Assembly: GCA_965213525.1 (NCBI GenBank)
Contig: OZ243889.1
Coordinates: 2,046,001 to 2,110,000 of the forward strand
Length of the DNA stretch: 64,000 nucleotides
Direction of reading: 5' to 3'
Source of the DNA: G965213525 sp965213525
GTDB lineage: Bacteria; Actinomycetota; Acidimicrobiia; Acidimicrobiales; Poriferisodalaceae
Shown: in pieces, positions 15,081 through 24,002 of the stretch
Numbering within the stretch: the stretch's first letter is position 1
How the letters are laid out: each line of letters opens with the position of its first letter
Notes under the pieces: generated by a model
Seen by the model: the letters and a program-made list of their open reading frames with translations, nothing else
Databases searched by the model: none
Told to the model about the DNA's origin: nothing
Translations under genes and position numbers: made by a program

Positions 15081-16514
15081 TCAGCGGATGTCGGTGCTGG
15101 CGCGCGCCAGCAGCTCGGTGGTCGAGCGGCCGTCGAGGAAGGGCACGGTGACGACGGTGCCCCCCCACCCGGCGAGCACGGCGGTCTCGGGGAGCTCAGC
15201 AGCGGTGTAGTCACCGCCCTTGACGAACACGCTGGGCCGAAGCCGGCGCAGGACCTCGACCGGTGTGTCCTCGGAGAAGACGATCACCTCGTCGACAGCG
15301 GCGATCGATTCGAGCACCGCCCGGCGATCTTCGACCGGCTGCAACGGTCGGTCGGGACCCTTCAAGCGTCGCACCGACGCGTCGTCGTTGACCAAGACGA
15401 CGAGGCGGTCCCCCAGGCAGCGGGCCGCCTGCAGCGTGTGGACGTGGCCGGGGTGGAGGATGTCGAAGCACCCCCCGGTGGCGACGAGGGTGCACCGGTC
15501 TGTTGCCCCGCCTGCCTGGCGCCGGCCAGAGGCGGTGGGGAGGGGCGTGGGGGCGGGGGCAGCCGCGGAGGCTCGGCTCATGCCGGCTGCGCCGCCGTCG
15601 GCGACGAACGAGGTGGCAGCGAGCACAGCCGCCTGTGCGGCCTCTGACACGACGGCGCCCCTCGACAGGGCCACAGCAGCGGCGGCTGCGAAGGCATCAC
15701 CGGCGCCGCAGGTGTCGGTGACCACGGTGGTGGGCTCGACGACCGGCACGCAGAGCGGGGCGCCGTCACCGAGCACCAGGACCGCGCCGTCGGCGCCGAG
15801 GGTGACGGCCACGGCGCCAGCGTCCCAGCGGACGTGGAGGGCCCGGGCCCTGGCGATCACCGAGGCCAAGGCACCGCCGGGTCCGTTCGCGTCGTCCCCG
15901 GCGCCGGGCTCGGGCACCAGCCGCTCGGCCTCGTCGCGGTTCGGGCACACCAGCGTCGCCCGCAGCACCGGGGCCGGACCCCGGGGATGTGGGTCCCAGA
16001 CCACCGGCACGCCGGCGTCACCGGCGGCCGAGAGCGCACGTCGCACCGCCGGATGCGCTCCGACGCCTCGACCGTAATCGGCCACCAGGACGGCGTCGGC
16101 ACCGGTGATCGCCCCGGTGAGGAGCTCGACGGTGCGTGCGGTGAGGTCGGGTGCCACGTGGCCCTGACCTCGGTCGAGGCGCAGCAGCGGAACCCCGGGG
16201 GCACCGATGCGGATCTTCTCCACGGTCGTCCCCGTCCACGGGAGCGAACAGGTGTCGATCCGTTCGTCGGCGAGCGCTCGCCGCAGGCGACCGGCCGGCC
16301 CGTCGTCGCCCAAGGCGGTGACGATGGTGACGTCGACACCGTGACGGACCGCCACGGTGGCAGCCAGGCCGGCACCACCGGGCCGGTGTGCGACGCGCTC
16401 CTCGTCGACGACGGGCACCGGCGCCTCCGGTGACAGCCGCTCGACCCGGCCCACGACATCGGTGTCAGCCAGGACATCGCCGACGACGCAGATCCGGGCG
16501 CGCTCGCCGCTCAT
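15081..16514 (-). CDS. hldE: Bifunctional heptose-7-phosphate kinase / heptose-1-phosphate adenylyltransferase (HldE-like)
   Basis: 477 residues, the standard HldE length. The N-terminal PfkB kinase domain shows ERLSPEAPVPVV and HRPGGAGLAATVAVRHG (typical of RfaE/HldE) and DTCGAGDAFAAA as its catalytic loop. A linker of about 30 Ala/Pro residues leads to the nucleotidyltransferase domain with TGGCFDILHPGHVHTLQ (HxGH site) and KGGDYTAAELPE. It phosphorylates D-glycero-D-manno-heptose 7-phosphate at O1 and, after GmhB, adds AMP to give ADP-heptose. ATG 16514 overlaps the gmhA stop by four bases. Confidence 0.93.
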   Translation of the reverse strand: MSGERARICVVGDVLADTDVVGRVERLSPEAPVPVVDEERVAHRPGGAGLAATVAVRHGVDVTIVTALGDDGPAGRLRRALADERIDTCSLPWTGTTVEKIRIGAPGVPLLRLDRGQGHVAPDLTARTVELLTGAITGADAVLVADYGRGVGAHPAVRRALSAAGDAGVPVVWDPHPRGPAPVLRATLVCPNRDEAERLVPEPGAGDDANGPGGALASVIARARALHVRWDAGAVAVTLGADGAVLVLGDGAPLCVPVVEPTTVVTDTCGAGDAFAAAAAVALSRGAVVSEAAQAAVLAATSFVADGGAAGMSRASAAAPAPTPLPTASGRRQAGGATDRCTLVATGGCFDILHPGHVHTLQAARCLGDRLVVLVNDDASVRRLKGPDRPLQPVEDRRAVLESIAAVDEVIVFSEDTPVEVLRRLRPSVFVKGGDYTAAELPETAVLAGWGGTVVTVPFLDGRSTTELLARASTDIR

Positions 16515-17155
16515 CGGCTCGTACCCGAACGACCGTCTGGGGACGACGACGAGAGCTCCGGGGCCTCCTCGGCGGTTCGGCGATCGGTGCAGCGCCCGTC
16601 GATGACGATCTCGTCGACGCACGCACACAGCAGGTGCACGATGACCTGGTGCACCTCTTGGACCGTCGGGGTGGCGCCCGCGACGCAGAGGGCGTCGTGG
16701 GCGGCGGCGGCCAGCGGGTTCGGGCCCTGCCCGGTGATGGCGAAGACGCTCATCCCGATCTCGGCTGCCGCACCGGCGGCGGCGACCACGTTGGTGCTGT
16801 GGCCCGAGGTGGACAGACCGACGAAGACGTCGCCGCGCCGACCGTGGGCGCGCACCTGGCGGGCGAACGCCTCATCGGGCCCGTAGTCGTTCACGATGGC
16901 GGTGAGTGCCGAGGTGTCGGCGTGCAGGGCGAGCGCTGACAACGGGCGACGCTCGCGGTGGTAGCGGCCCACCAGCTCGGCGGTCAGGTGCTGGGCGTGC
17001 GCCGCGCTGCCGCCGTTGCCGGCGGCGAGGAGCCGGCCCCCGTCCAAGAGGCGCTCACCCATCTGGTCCGCCCAGCGTCGCACCCGGGGCAGCTCGGCGC
17101 GGATCCCGTCGAGGGCGCGTCCCAGCTCGTCGAGGTGGGCGCTGAGCGCACTCAT
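16511..17155 (-). CDS. gmhA: Phosphoheptose isomerase (GmhA-like SIS protein)
   Basis: 214 residues from ATG 17155. SIS fold with LLAAGNGGSAAHAQHLTAEL followed by VGRY, the GmhA signature, then VFVGLSTSGHSTNVVAA and VQEVHQVIVHLLCACVDE, which hold the metal-site residues. It turns sedoheptulose 7-phosphate into D-glycero-D-manno-heptose 7-phosphate, the first step of the pathway continued by HldE directly downstream. Gene starts and stops overlap by ATGA on both sides. The last 25 residues (Ser/Glu-rich) are beyond the usual end. Confidence 0.92.
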   Translation of the reverse strand: MSALSAHLDELGRALDGIRAELPRVRRWADQMGERLLDGGRLLAAGNGGSAAHAQHLTAELVGRYHRERRPLSALALHADTSALTAIVNDYGPDEAFARQVRAHGRRGDVFVGLSTSGHSTNVVAAAGAAAEIGMSVFAITGQGPNPLAAAAHDALCVAGATPTVQEVHQVIVHLLCACVDEIVIDGRCTDRRTAEEAPELSSSSPDGRSGTSR

Positions 17156-18429
17156 GACGCCACCCGTCCGTCGAGCGGCTCGGGAGCGGTCGCGAGGCGC
17201 TGGTCCCACCACGGCGGCGGTTCGGACGCTCGACGGGTGCGGCCCGTGAGCATCAATCGCCGGTGGACCTCCAGGGTGCGCGCGCCGATGTCGTCCCAGC
17301 CGTAGGCCTCGGCTCGAGCTCGGGCCGCTGGTGCCATCTCGGCGTGGCGAGCGCCGTCGGCGGTGAGGGCCCCGATGGCGGCGGCGATCGCGTCGGGCGA
17401 CCGGACCGAGACGTGGAGGCCGGTGCGGCCGTGGACGACCGTCTCGGCGAGGCCGCCGACGTCAGAGGCCACGACGGGCACCCCGCACGCCATCGCCTCG
17501 ACCGCGACCAGACCGAAGGGCTCGTACCACGGGCAGCAGCACACGACGTCACAGGAGCGCAGGAGCGCCGACACGTCGTCCCGCTCGACGGCACCGAGGA
17601 ACCGGACGCGGTCAGCGACGCCACAGCCCACCGCGATGCAGCGCAGCTCGACCGCTCCGGGGTCATCGTCGAGCGTCGGGAGCGGGGGGCCACCGGCGAC
17701 CAGCAGCTCGGCGTCGGGCAGCGCCACCAGGGCCCTGATCACGTCGGCGATGCCCTTGCGGGGGACGAGACGACCGACGCAACCGATGCGGACCCGAGCC
17801 GTCGACCGGGCCGGGTGAGCCGGCCCGTCGGGACAGAAGCGCTCGAGGTCGACCCCGCAGGGCACCACGGTCACGTCGGCCGGATCGGCGCCCATGGCGA
17901 CGACGGTCCGTCGCTCCTGTCCCGTCGTGCTGAGGACGTGGTCCACGCTTGTGGCCAACCATCGCTCGACCGCCTCCCGTCCGGGGGGACTGGTGTCCTC
18001 GGCGCCCTGGTGCCGGCGCTTCTCGGCACCGAGGGCGTGGTAGGTCAGCCCCACCGGCACCCCGGTGCGGTCACCGGCCAGCACCGCGGCGAGGCCCGAC
18101 ATCCAGAAGTGAGCGTGCACGACGTCGGGAGGGTCGCTGCGCCACTGCTCGACCAGATCGTCGGCGAAGGCCTGCATCCAGCCGGCGAGGGTGTCCTTGG
18201 GCAGCGGCTCCGGCGGCCCAGCATCGACCCGGTCGACGACCACGCCGGGAGCGAGCTCGACCCGCCGGGGCTGGGCGCGGTCGTCTCGGCGGGTGTGCAC
18301 GACCACCTCGGCCCCGTGTGCGGCGAGGCTGCAGGCCAGAGCGGCGACGTGGACGTTCTGGCCGCCAGAGTCCACGCCGCCCAGCAGCGCCAGCGGGCTG
18401 GCGTGCTCGGAGACGAGGCTGATCCTCAT
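17152..18429 (-). CDS. Glycosyltransferase family 4
   Basis: 425 residues from ATG 18429, GT-B fold. N-terminal acceptor domain: ISLVSEHASPLALLGG and VDSGGQNVHVAALA, as in sucrose-phosphate-synthase-like and mannosyl GT4 enzymes, and DVVHAHFWMSGLAA. Donor domain: VVPCGVDLERF, IGCVGRLVPRKGIADVIRAL and YEPFGLVAVEAMACGVPVVA with the conserved EX7E pair. A complete enzyme; the donor is probably a nucleotide hexose or heptose. It sits between the second GT4 gene and gmhA with ATGA overlaps on both sides. Confidence 0.88.
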   Translation of the reverse strand: MRISLVSEHASPLALLGGVDSGGQNVHVAALACSLAAHGAEVVVHTRRDDRAQPRRVELAPGVVVDRVDAGPPEPLPKDTLAGWMQAFADDLVEQWRSDPPDVVHAHFWMSGLAAVLAGDRTGVPVGLTYHALGAEKRRHQGAEDTSPPGREAVERWLATSVDHVLSTTGQERRTVVAMGADPADVTVVPCGVDLERFCPDGPAHPARSTARVRIGCVGRLVPRKGIADVIRALVALPDAELLVAGGPPLPTLDDDPGAVELRCIAVGCGVADRVRFLGAVERDDVSALLRSCDVVCCCPWYEPFGLVAVEAMACGVPVVASDVGGLAETVVHGRTGLHVSVRSPDAIAAAIGALTADGARHAEMAPAARARAEAYGWDDIGARTLEVHRRLMLTGRTRRASEPPPWWDQRLATAPEPLDGRVAS

Positions 18430-19388
18430 CGGGTGACCTCCTCGAGGAGCTGATCCCAGTCGCACAAGAAGCGGTCGAGCCCGTAGCGGTCGAGGGCGTG
18501 CGCACGAGCGGCCGTTCCGAGAGCTGCGCCCTCATCGGGCCGCGCGAGGAGCCCTCGGCAGGCGTCGACGAGCGCGTCGACGTCGTTCGAGACGATCCCG
18601 CAGCCCGTCGGTACGGCGTCGTGGGCGTCGGTGGTGGCGAGCGCGACCACCGGCAACCCCAGGTGCATGGCCTCGATGAGCGAGAGCCCGAGCGAGGTCC
18701 AGCGGAACGGGTGGAGGTAGAGGCGGCGGCGGGCCAGCTCGGAGTGCATCTTGTCCTGCGGCACGTCCTCGTGGATCTGCAGCCAGGGCCGCTCGGGGCC
18801 GGCGAGTGGTTCGACGCCCATGCCGAACAGGTCGATCGGGCCGGTGACGCCGAAGCGGTCCAGCAGGTCGGTGCCGGTGACACGTCGGCGACGGACCGGT
18901 TCGTTGATGACCGCACCGATGGCGGCGATGTCGCCGGTGAAGCGGTGGCCCGGGTCCACCACACCGTGTTCGACGACCGACGTCGGCGTGGCGCCGCACT
19001 CCCAGAACAGGTCGTTGGTGTGGGTGACGTGGACGATGCGGGCGATGTCGTGGCGTTCGGCGGCCGGATGGCGCATGTCGTTGACGGGCCCCTGGGGTGC
19101 GTCGTGCTCGAGCCAGACCGCCGGGAGGTCTCGTCCGAGCCGGCGCCCGCCGCACCACCGCGCCACCAGCTCGACGTCACGAGTCCGCTGGATCACGACG
19201 AGGTCGATGTCGGCGTCGGCCAGCTCGGCCGGCGTGATCTCGACGGCACCGTCGGGCCACTCCCACGTCTCGGCCCGACCCCGACCGTCGGGGCCCCGAT
19301 CGGGCACCACCGGGATGAGGTAGCGGTGGGACCCGTGCACGAAGGCGGTGCACCACGATCCGTGGACGTGCCAGATCAAGATGTTCAC
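18426..19388 (-). CDS. Glycosyltransferase (GT4-like, GT-B fold)
   Basis: 320 residues from GTG 19388, which overlaps the GT9 stop by four bases. The N-terminal half (NILIWHVHGSWCTAFVHG, LPAVWLEHDAPQGPVND, HVTHTNDLFWECGA) matches a GT group that takes its nucleotide sugar through the HxHGS-type start. The C-terminal half has LYLHPFRWTSLGLSLIEAMHLG, with a Glu at the family position, and LPVVALATTDA. More distant from standard GT4 than its neighbour; substrate not predictable. Soluble. Confidence 0.78.
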   Translation of the reverse strand: MNILIWHVHGSWCTAFVHGSHRYLIPVVPDRGPDGRGRAETWEWPDGAVEITPAELADADIDLVVIQRTRDVELVARWCGGRRLGRDLPAVWLEHDAPQGPVNDMRHPAAERHDIARIVHVTHTNDLFWECGATPTSVVEHGVVDPGHRFTGDIAAIGAVINEPVRRRRVTGTDLLDRFGVTGPIDLFGMGVEPLAGPERPWLQIHEDVPQDKMHSELARRRLYLHPFRWTSLGLSLIEAMHLGLPVVALATTDAHDAVPTGCGIVSNDVDALVDACRGLLARPDEGAALGTAARAHALDRYGLDRFLCDWDQLLEEVTR

Positions 19389-20452
19389 CCGGGCACCCGC
19401 TGACCGACGACGTCGGCGGCCAGCGAAGATGCGGGTGGCCCAGCCAGGCGACGGACGGCGTCGACGACCGCTTGGGCGTCGTAGGGAGCGAGGCAGGGCT
19501 GTCCCGGGATGGGGCAGGTGCGAGCCCGACACCCTGCGCAGGTCACGTCCTGGTCGCCGAGCAGCACGTGGGGCACTCCCCATGGGCGCCAGCGGTGCGC
19601 CGGCACGACCGGGGCGAACGCCGCCACGACCGGCGTCCCCACGGCGGCGGCCAGGTGCGCAGGTCCGGTGTTGCCACAGACCAGGACGTCGGCGTAGCGG
19701 AGGAGGTGCGCCAGACCGGCGAGATCGGTGCGCCCGGTGCGGTCCAGGACCCGATCAGGCGGCGCTGCTGCTGCGACGGCCGCCGCCAGCTCGCGCTCGT
19801 GGAGGCCACCGGTCAGGACCACTAGGCGGCCCTCGGCTGTCAGCAGCTGCACCGCGTCCCGGGTGGGTCCGACCGGGAGCTGGCGGGAGCTGACCGACGC
19901 ACCGGGGTGGACGACGACGTAGAGGTCCTCGGGCAGCGGGATCGTCGGCCCGGGGAGCTGCACCGAGAGCCGGCCGCTGTCCGCCGCCGGCAGCCGGTAG
20001 CCGGCGTCGGCGCACACGGCCAGGGACTGCTCGACCTCGTGGAGCTCGTCGAGGTACGGGTGCCGCACGTCGAGGAGGCTGCCCGGGTGGTCGGTCGAGG
20101 TCGCAGCGACGTGGGCGACGCCGGCCATCTGCAGCAGCAGCGCCAGGGGCAACGGGCTCTGGTGGAACGAGGTGAGGACGACGGCGGCGTCGACGCCGGC
20201 CTCGGCGACCCGCGTCACCAAGCCGTCGATGGCCACCCGGTCAGCACCTGGTGCGGCGTACCCGCACCACGGTGCGTCGAAGGACCAGACGTCGTCGACG
20301 CCGGGGAGCAGCGCGGCGGCGTCGACCCCCGCCGGCCCGGCCAGGAACGTGACCCGTGCCGCACTGGCGGCCACCGCCCGCACGGCCGGTCCGGCCAGCA
20401 GCACGTCACCGGTGTTGTCGAGCCGGGCGACCAAGACGTGGGCCCGCTTCAT
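19385..20452 (-). CDS. Glycosyltransferase family 9 (second heptosyltransferase-like enzyme)
   Basis: 355 residues from ATG 20452. HVLVARLDNTGDVLLAGPAVRA is the GT9 N-terminal block and VLVCGNTGPAHLAAAVGTPVVAAFAP the donor-site block; VVVHPGASVSSRQLP lies between them. A Cys cluster near the end (CAGCRARTCPIPGQPC) looks like a small metal-binding or disulfide knuckle. With the enzyme at 13340-14293 it gives the operon two putative ADP-heptose users, so the product may hold at least two heptoses or two linkages. ATGA and GTGA overlaps on both sides. Confidence 0.87.
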   Translation of the reverse strand: MKRAHVLVARLDNTGDVLLAGPAVRAVAASAARVTFLAGPAGVDAAALLPGVDDVWSFDAPWCGYAAPGADRVAIDGLVTRVAEAGVDAAVVLTSFHQSPLPLALLLQMAGVAHVAATSTDHPGSLLDVRHPYLDELHEVEQSLAVCADAGYRLPAADSGRLSVQLPGPTIPLPEDLYVVVHPGASVSSRQLPVGPTRDAVQLLTAEGRLVVLTGGLHERELAAAVAAAAPPDRVLDRTGRTDLAGLAHLLRYADVLVCGNTGPAHLAAAVGTPVVAAFAPVVPAHRWRPWGVPHVLLGDQDVTCAGCRARTCPIPGQPCLAPYDAQAVVDAVRRLAGPPASSLAADVVGQRVPG

Positions 20453-22062
20453 CCCGCCTGCTCCCCGACCAGCGCCGACCCGGGACGCCACCGGTGGCCG
20501 GCAGGCAGGCGACGGGAGCCGAGGAGCGCGTCGACCGCCGCGGTGACCGAGACGGCGACCTCTGGGGCGTCGAGGACCTCTTCGGGCCGGGTCACCTCGG
20601 TCGGCACGAGGACGGTTCGCATGCCGCACCCCAGACCCGCCTCGACGTCGGTGCCGATGTCGCCGACGAACGCGCAGCAGGTGGGTGCGACGCCGAGCTC
20701 GGCAGCGGCGGCTCGCAGCATGCCGGTGGCCGGTTTGCGGCAGGTGCAGCCGTCATCGGGACCGTGGGGGCACCACCGGACCGTGTCGAGCGGTCCGAGC
20801 AGCTCGGCGACCCGTCGGTTGACGGCCACGACGTCGTGCTCGCTGATCAACCCTCGTGCGACGCCGCTCTGGTTCGAGACGAGGCCGACGCGGACTCCGG
20901 CGGCCCGGAGGCGGTCGAGCGCCTCGCCGGCGCCGTCCACCGGCCGGACCCGGTCCGGGTCGCCGTTGTACGCGACGTCATCGACGAGGGTGCCGTCTCG
21001 ATCGAAGAGCACGGCTTGCGGTCGACGGGTGCCCCAGCGGTCGGCGGTGGCGGCGGCCGCGAGGCGCCGGGCCCGGAGCCGACCCCGCAGCATCCAGTGC
21101 ACCGCCGACGGCGGGAGCACCGCGGAGGTGGCGGTCATGGCGGCGATCTCCCGGGGGGTACGGGGCCCGCCGACGATGCGTCGGACGCTCAGCCGGGCCC
21201 ACTGGAGGAGCCAGGCTGCGATCAGGGCCCGTGCTGCTCCATCGCGACGGGCCGCCATGACGGCCAGGGCTGCCACCGCGGTGGCCGTGGCGGCGATGTG
21301 ATCGCGCAGGTCGCCGCTGGGGGCGCCTGCCCGTCGTCGCCAGTCCGACCCGTGGAGGCGCCGCATCAGCGCGTCATCGGCGTTGCCCCGTTGCTGGGTG
21401 ACGCTGACCGTCCAACGGGCCGGCCCCACCGGGTGGATGACCCGTCGGGCGCCCACGGTCAGCCGCCAGCCGGCGTCGAGCAGCCGCAGGGCCAGGTCTG
21501 CATCCTCCCGGTAGGCCCGGGGGAACCGCTCGTCGAAGCCCCCGACCTCGGTCAGCGCGGTGCGCCGGATCGCCATGTCGGCGGTGATCCACGCGGCAGT
21601 GGCCAGGCCGGCCACGTTGCGCTCGCGATCGGTCATTCGCCGGTCTCCTGGCACGGGCACCTCGACGCGACCCTGGACGGCGGCGACGCCGTCGTCACAG
21701 CTGGCGAGGTCATGGGCCAGGAGGCGGCTCCAACCCGGCCTGATCTCGACGTCGTCGTCGAGGAAGCAGATCCACGACGCTCGGCTCTGTCGCCAGCCGC
21801 GGTTGCGGCCGGCGGCCGGGCCCCGACCACCACAGGTGGTCACCCGCACCGGCAGGTCGACCGGACCAAGCTCGAGCCGGCCCGTCGGTGCCGGCCGATC
21901 GTCGACGACGATGACCGCACCAGGCGCAGGACCGGCTCGGGGGTCACCGAGCTCAGCGGCCAGCGAACGCAACAGACGAGTCAGGCTCGGCCGCCCGATG
22001 GTCGGCACGACGACGTCGTAGGTGCTGCGGGTTCGAGACGGCGCGGACGGCTGCCCGGTCAC
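20449..22062 (-). CDS. Fusion of GT2 glycosyltransferase and GmhB-type HAD phosphatase
   Basis: 537 residues from GTG 22062. Residues about 15-330 are a GT2: VVVPTIGRPSLTRLLRSL, VIVVDD, ICFLDDDVEIRPGWSRLL and FPRAYREDADLALRLLDAGW. Residues about 365-515 are a HAD-IIIA phosphatase like D,D-heptose 1,7-bisphosphate phosphatase: AVLFDRDGTLVDDVAYNGD, VGLVSNQSGVARGL, the zinc-binding WCPHGPDDGCTCRKPATGM and CAFVGDIGTDVEAG. It supplies the GmhB step missing elsewhere and puts it on the same chain as a transferase. Overlaps both neighbours by four bases. GmhB is normally a stand-alone protein of about 190 residues. Confidence 0.88.
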   Translation of the reverse strand: MTGQPSAPSRTRSTYDVVVPTIGRPSLTRLLRSLAAELGDPRAGPAPGAVIVVDDRPAPTGRLELGPVDLPVRVTTCGGRGPAAGRNRGWRQSRASWICFLDDDVEIRPGWSRLLAHDLASCDDGVAAVQGRVEVPVPGDRRMTDRERNVAGLATAAWITADMAIRRTALTEVGGFDERFPRAYREDADLALRLLDAGWRLTVGARRVIHPVGPARWTVSVTQQRGNADDALMRRLHGSDWRRRAGAPSGDLRDHIAATATAVAALAVMAARRDGAARALIAAWLLQWARLSVRRIVGGPRTPREIAAMTATSAVLPPSAVHWMLRGRLRARRLAAAATADRWGTRRPQAVLFDRDGTLVDDVAYNGDPDRVRPVDGAGEALDRLRAAGVRVGLVSNQSGVARGLISEHDVVAVNRRVAELLGPLDTVRWCPHGPDDGCTCRKPATGMLRAAAAELGVAPTCCAFVGDIGTDVEAGLGCGMRTVLVPTEVTRPEEVLDAPEVAVSVTAAVDALLGSRRLPAGHRWRPGSALVGEQAG

Positions 22063-23714
22063 GTCGCGTGCAGATCGCTGCGTCGGATCAGGTGAGACCC
22101 GATGGCGAGGGCGTCGATGGGCGCCGACCCGAAGCACTCGAGCGCATCGCGGGGGTCATCGACCATCGGACGGCCCGCGGTGTTGAGCGACGTGTTCACC
22201 ACGACAGGCAGCCCGGTGCGCTCCTCGAAGGCGCTGATCATGCGGTGGACCAGCGGCTCCTCGGCCCGGTCGACGGTCTGGATGCGGGCCGTGCCGTCCA
22301 CGTGCACGACGGCCGGGATGCGGTGACGCCAACCCGACCGGACGCGATGGGTGAACAGCATGTAGGGGCTAGGGAAGGGCCCGCCGTCGAAGACGTCCTT
22401 GGCCCGTTCGGCCAGCACCATCGGGGCGATCGGACGGAACTGCTCCCTGCCCTTGACGTCGTTGAGGCGCTGGAGGTTCTCGGGGTGGCCGGGATGGGCG
22501 AGCAGGCTGCGGTGCCCGAGCGCCCGTGGCCCGAACTCGGCGCGCCCTTGGAACCAGGCCACCACGCCGTCGCGAGCGAGGACGTCGGCCACCGCAGCGG
22601 CGATGTCGTCGCAACGAACCGACGCCACCCGCGCCCGGGCGAGCAGGGAGGTGATCGCATCGTCGTCCCACTCGCGGCCGAGCGCAGCGGTCCGCATCGG
22701 CTCGACCCGGTCGCCGAGCTCGGTGGCGACGTGGCACGCGGCGCCAAGAGCGGTCCCCGAGTCGCCGGCGGCGGGCTGGACCCAGACGTCGTCGAAGGGT
22801 CCTTCCTCGAACAGCCGGCCGTTGGCCACGCAGTTGAGCGCGACGCCACCCGCCAGGGCGATCGCCCGTTCGCCGGTGCGGGCGTGGAGCCGACGAGCCA
22901 GCTCCAGCACGACCTCCTCGAGGCGCACCTGCACGGAGCTGGCCAGATCGGCGTGGGCAGGATCGAGCGTGTCGGGGCCGTCGGTCTCGCCGCGCCCTGG
23001 TGGGGCCAGCTCGTGCCAGTCGATCGGCTCGGTGATGAACCCGTCGTCGGTGACCCGCATCAGGTGACGGAAGCGATCGAGGTGGCGGGGCTGGCCGTAG
23101 GAGGCCATGGCCATCACCTTGTACTCGTCACTGCTGCGCCTGAACCCGAGGTGGGCGGTGAGCTCTTCGTACCGGAGCCCCAGGCTGTGGGGCAGGTCCT
23201 GGTGCCAGAGCACCTCGAAGCCGTCGGGGGTGGCTCGGCCGGCGAGCCCTGACCCTGACTCTCCGCGTCCGTCGAGCACCAGGACGGCACAGGACTCGTG
23301 GGGCGAGGGCGCCCACGCCGATGCAGCGTGGCTGACGTGGTGGGGCACGAACCGGACGATGTCGGGGTCGATCTCGGGCAGCACCGTGGCGAGGAACAAG
23401 GGGGCGCGCCGGGCGTAGAGCGTCCGCAGACCCTCCCATTCGGCCTCGGTGAGGTCGTCTGACGGCGCCCGACCGAGCGCCGGGTCATAGGAGTAGGCGA
23501 CGGCGTCGAGGTCACCCGCCGAGCACCCGGCCCGCCGGAGGCACCAGCGGATCGCCTGCTCCGGTAGCTCCCACGTGCTGAAGGGCACTGGCGTCTTGCC
23601 GTGCTTGCGACGCGAGAAGCGCTCCTCCTCGGCCGCCGCCACGATGTGGCCGTCCACGACGATGGCTGCGGCAGGGTCGTGGAAGACGGCGTTGACTCCG
23701 AGCACAGCGGTCAC
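22059..23714 (-). CDS. NodU/CmcH-family carbamoyltransferase (first gene of heptose operon)
   Basis: 551 residues from GTG 23714, which gives TAVLGVNAVFHDPAAAIVVD, the standard family start. In-frame GTGs at 23792 and 23813 are possible but add an atypical N terminus. The family moves carbamoyl from carbamoyl phosphate to a sugar or antibiotic hydroxyl through a carbamoyl-AMP intermediate. The metal site is HHVSHAASAW, and the C-terminal YrdC-like partner region shows LAGGVALNCVANGRL, QPAAGDSGTALGAA, FQGRAEFGPRALGHRS and VVNTSLNTAGRPM. WapO, of this family, carbamoylates heptose in Pseudomonas. It probably modifies the heptose made by this operon. Confidence 0.9.
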   Translation of the reverse strand: MTAVLGVNAVFHDPAAAIVVDGHIVAAAEEERFSRRKHGKTPVPFSTWELPEQAIRWCLRRAGCSAGDLDAVAYSYDPALGRAPSDDLTEAEWEGLRTLYARRAPLFLATVLPEIDPDIVRFVPHHVSHAASAWAPSPHESCAVLVLDGRGESGSGLAGRATPDGFEVLWHQDLPHSLGLRYEELTAHLGFRRSSDEYKVMAMASYGQPRHLDRFRHLMRVTDDGFITEPIDWHELAPPGRGETDGPDTLDPAHADLASSVQVRLEEVVLELARRLHARTGERAIALAGGVALNCVANGRLFEEGPFDDVWVQPAAGDSGTALGAACHVATELGDRVEPMRTAALGREWDDDAITSLLARARVASVRCDDIAAAVADVLARDGVVAWFQGRAEFGPRALGHRSLLAHPGHPENLQRLNDVKGREQFRPIAPMVLAERAKDVFDGGPFPSPYMLFTHRVRSGWRHRIPAVVHVDGTARIQTVDRAEEPLVHRMISAFEERTGLPVVVNTSLNTAGRPMVDDPRDALECFGSAPIDALAIGSHLIRRSDLHAT

Positions 23715-23922
23715 GGCGGGGGATGCTCCCGGGGACGTCGGTCGCCGGCAGGGCGCCGGGCGGCTGCTTGCGTCGTTCCCTGAGGAGCTCACAGGTACGC
23801 CTTTCTCGAACACTTGTCGCGGTCGAGTACGGACCGCAACCAGTCGGACACGGAACGTGACGACAGCGCGATCCGAGGAGATGGCCGCCCACCGGTGAGC
23901 CAGCGGGGTCTTCGCAGCCTGC

Positions 23923-23955
23923 GATCAGGCGGCACTCGCTCGCCGGCGCCTGATC
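23923..23955. promoter_or_regulatory. Inverted repeat between divergent transcripts
   Basis: GATCAGGCG (23923-23931) and CGCCTGATC (23947-23955) form a perfect 9-base inverted repeat with a 15-base spacer. It lies between the heptose operon (minus) and the small gene at 24003 (plus). It could be an operator for a dimeric regulator or an RNA hairpin; no -10 element is obvious beside it. Confidence 0.35.
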
Positions 23956-24002
23956 ATGGGGTTCGAGGCATCGGGGGGCCGACCGGTGGGTAGGAGCGGC
24001 GC

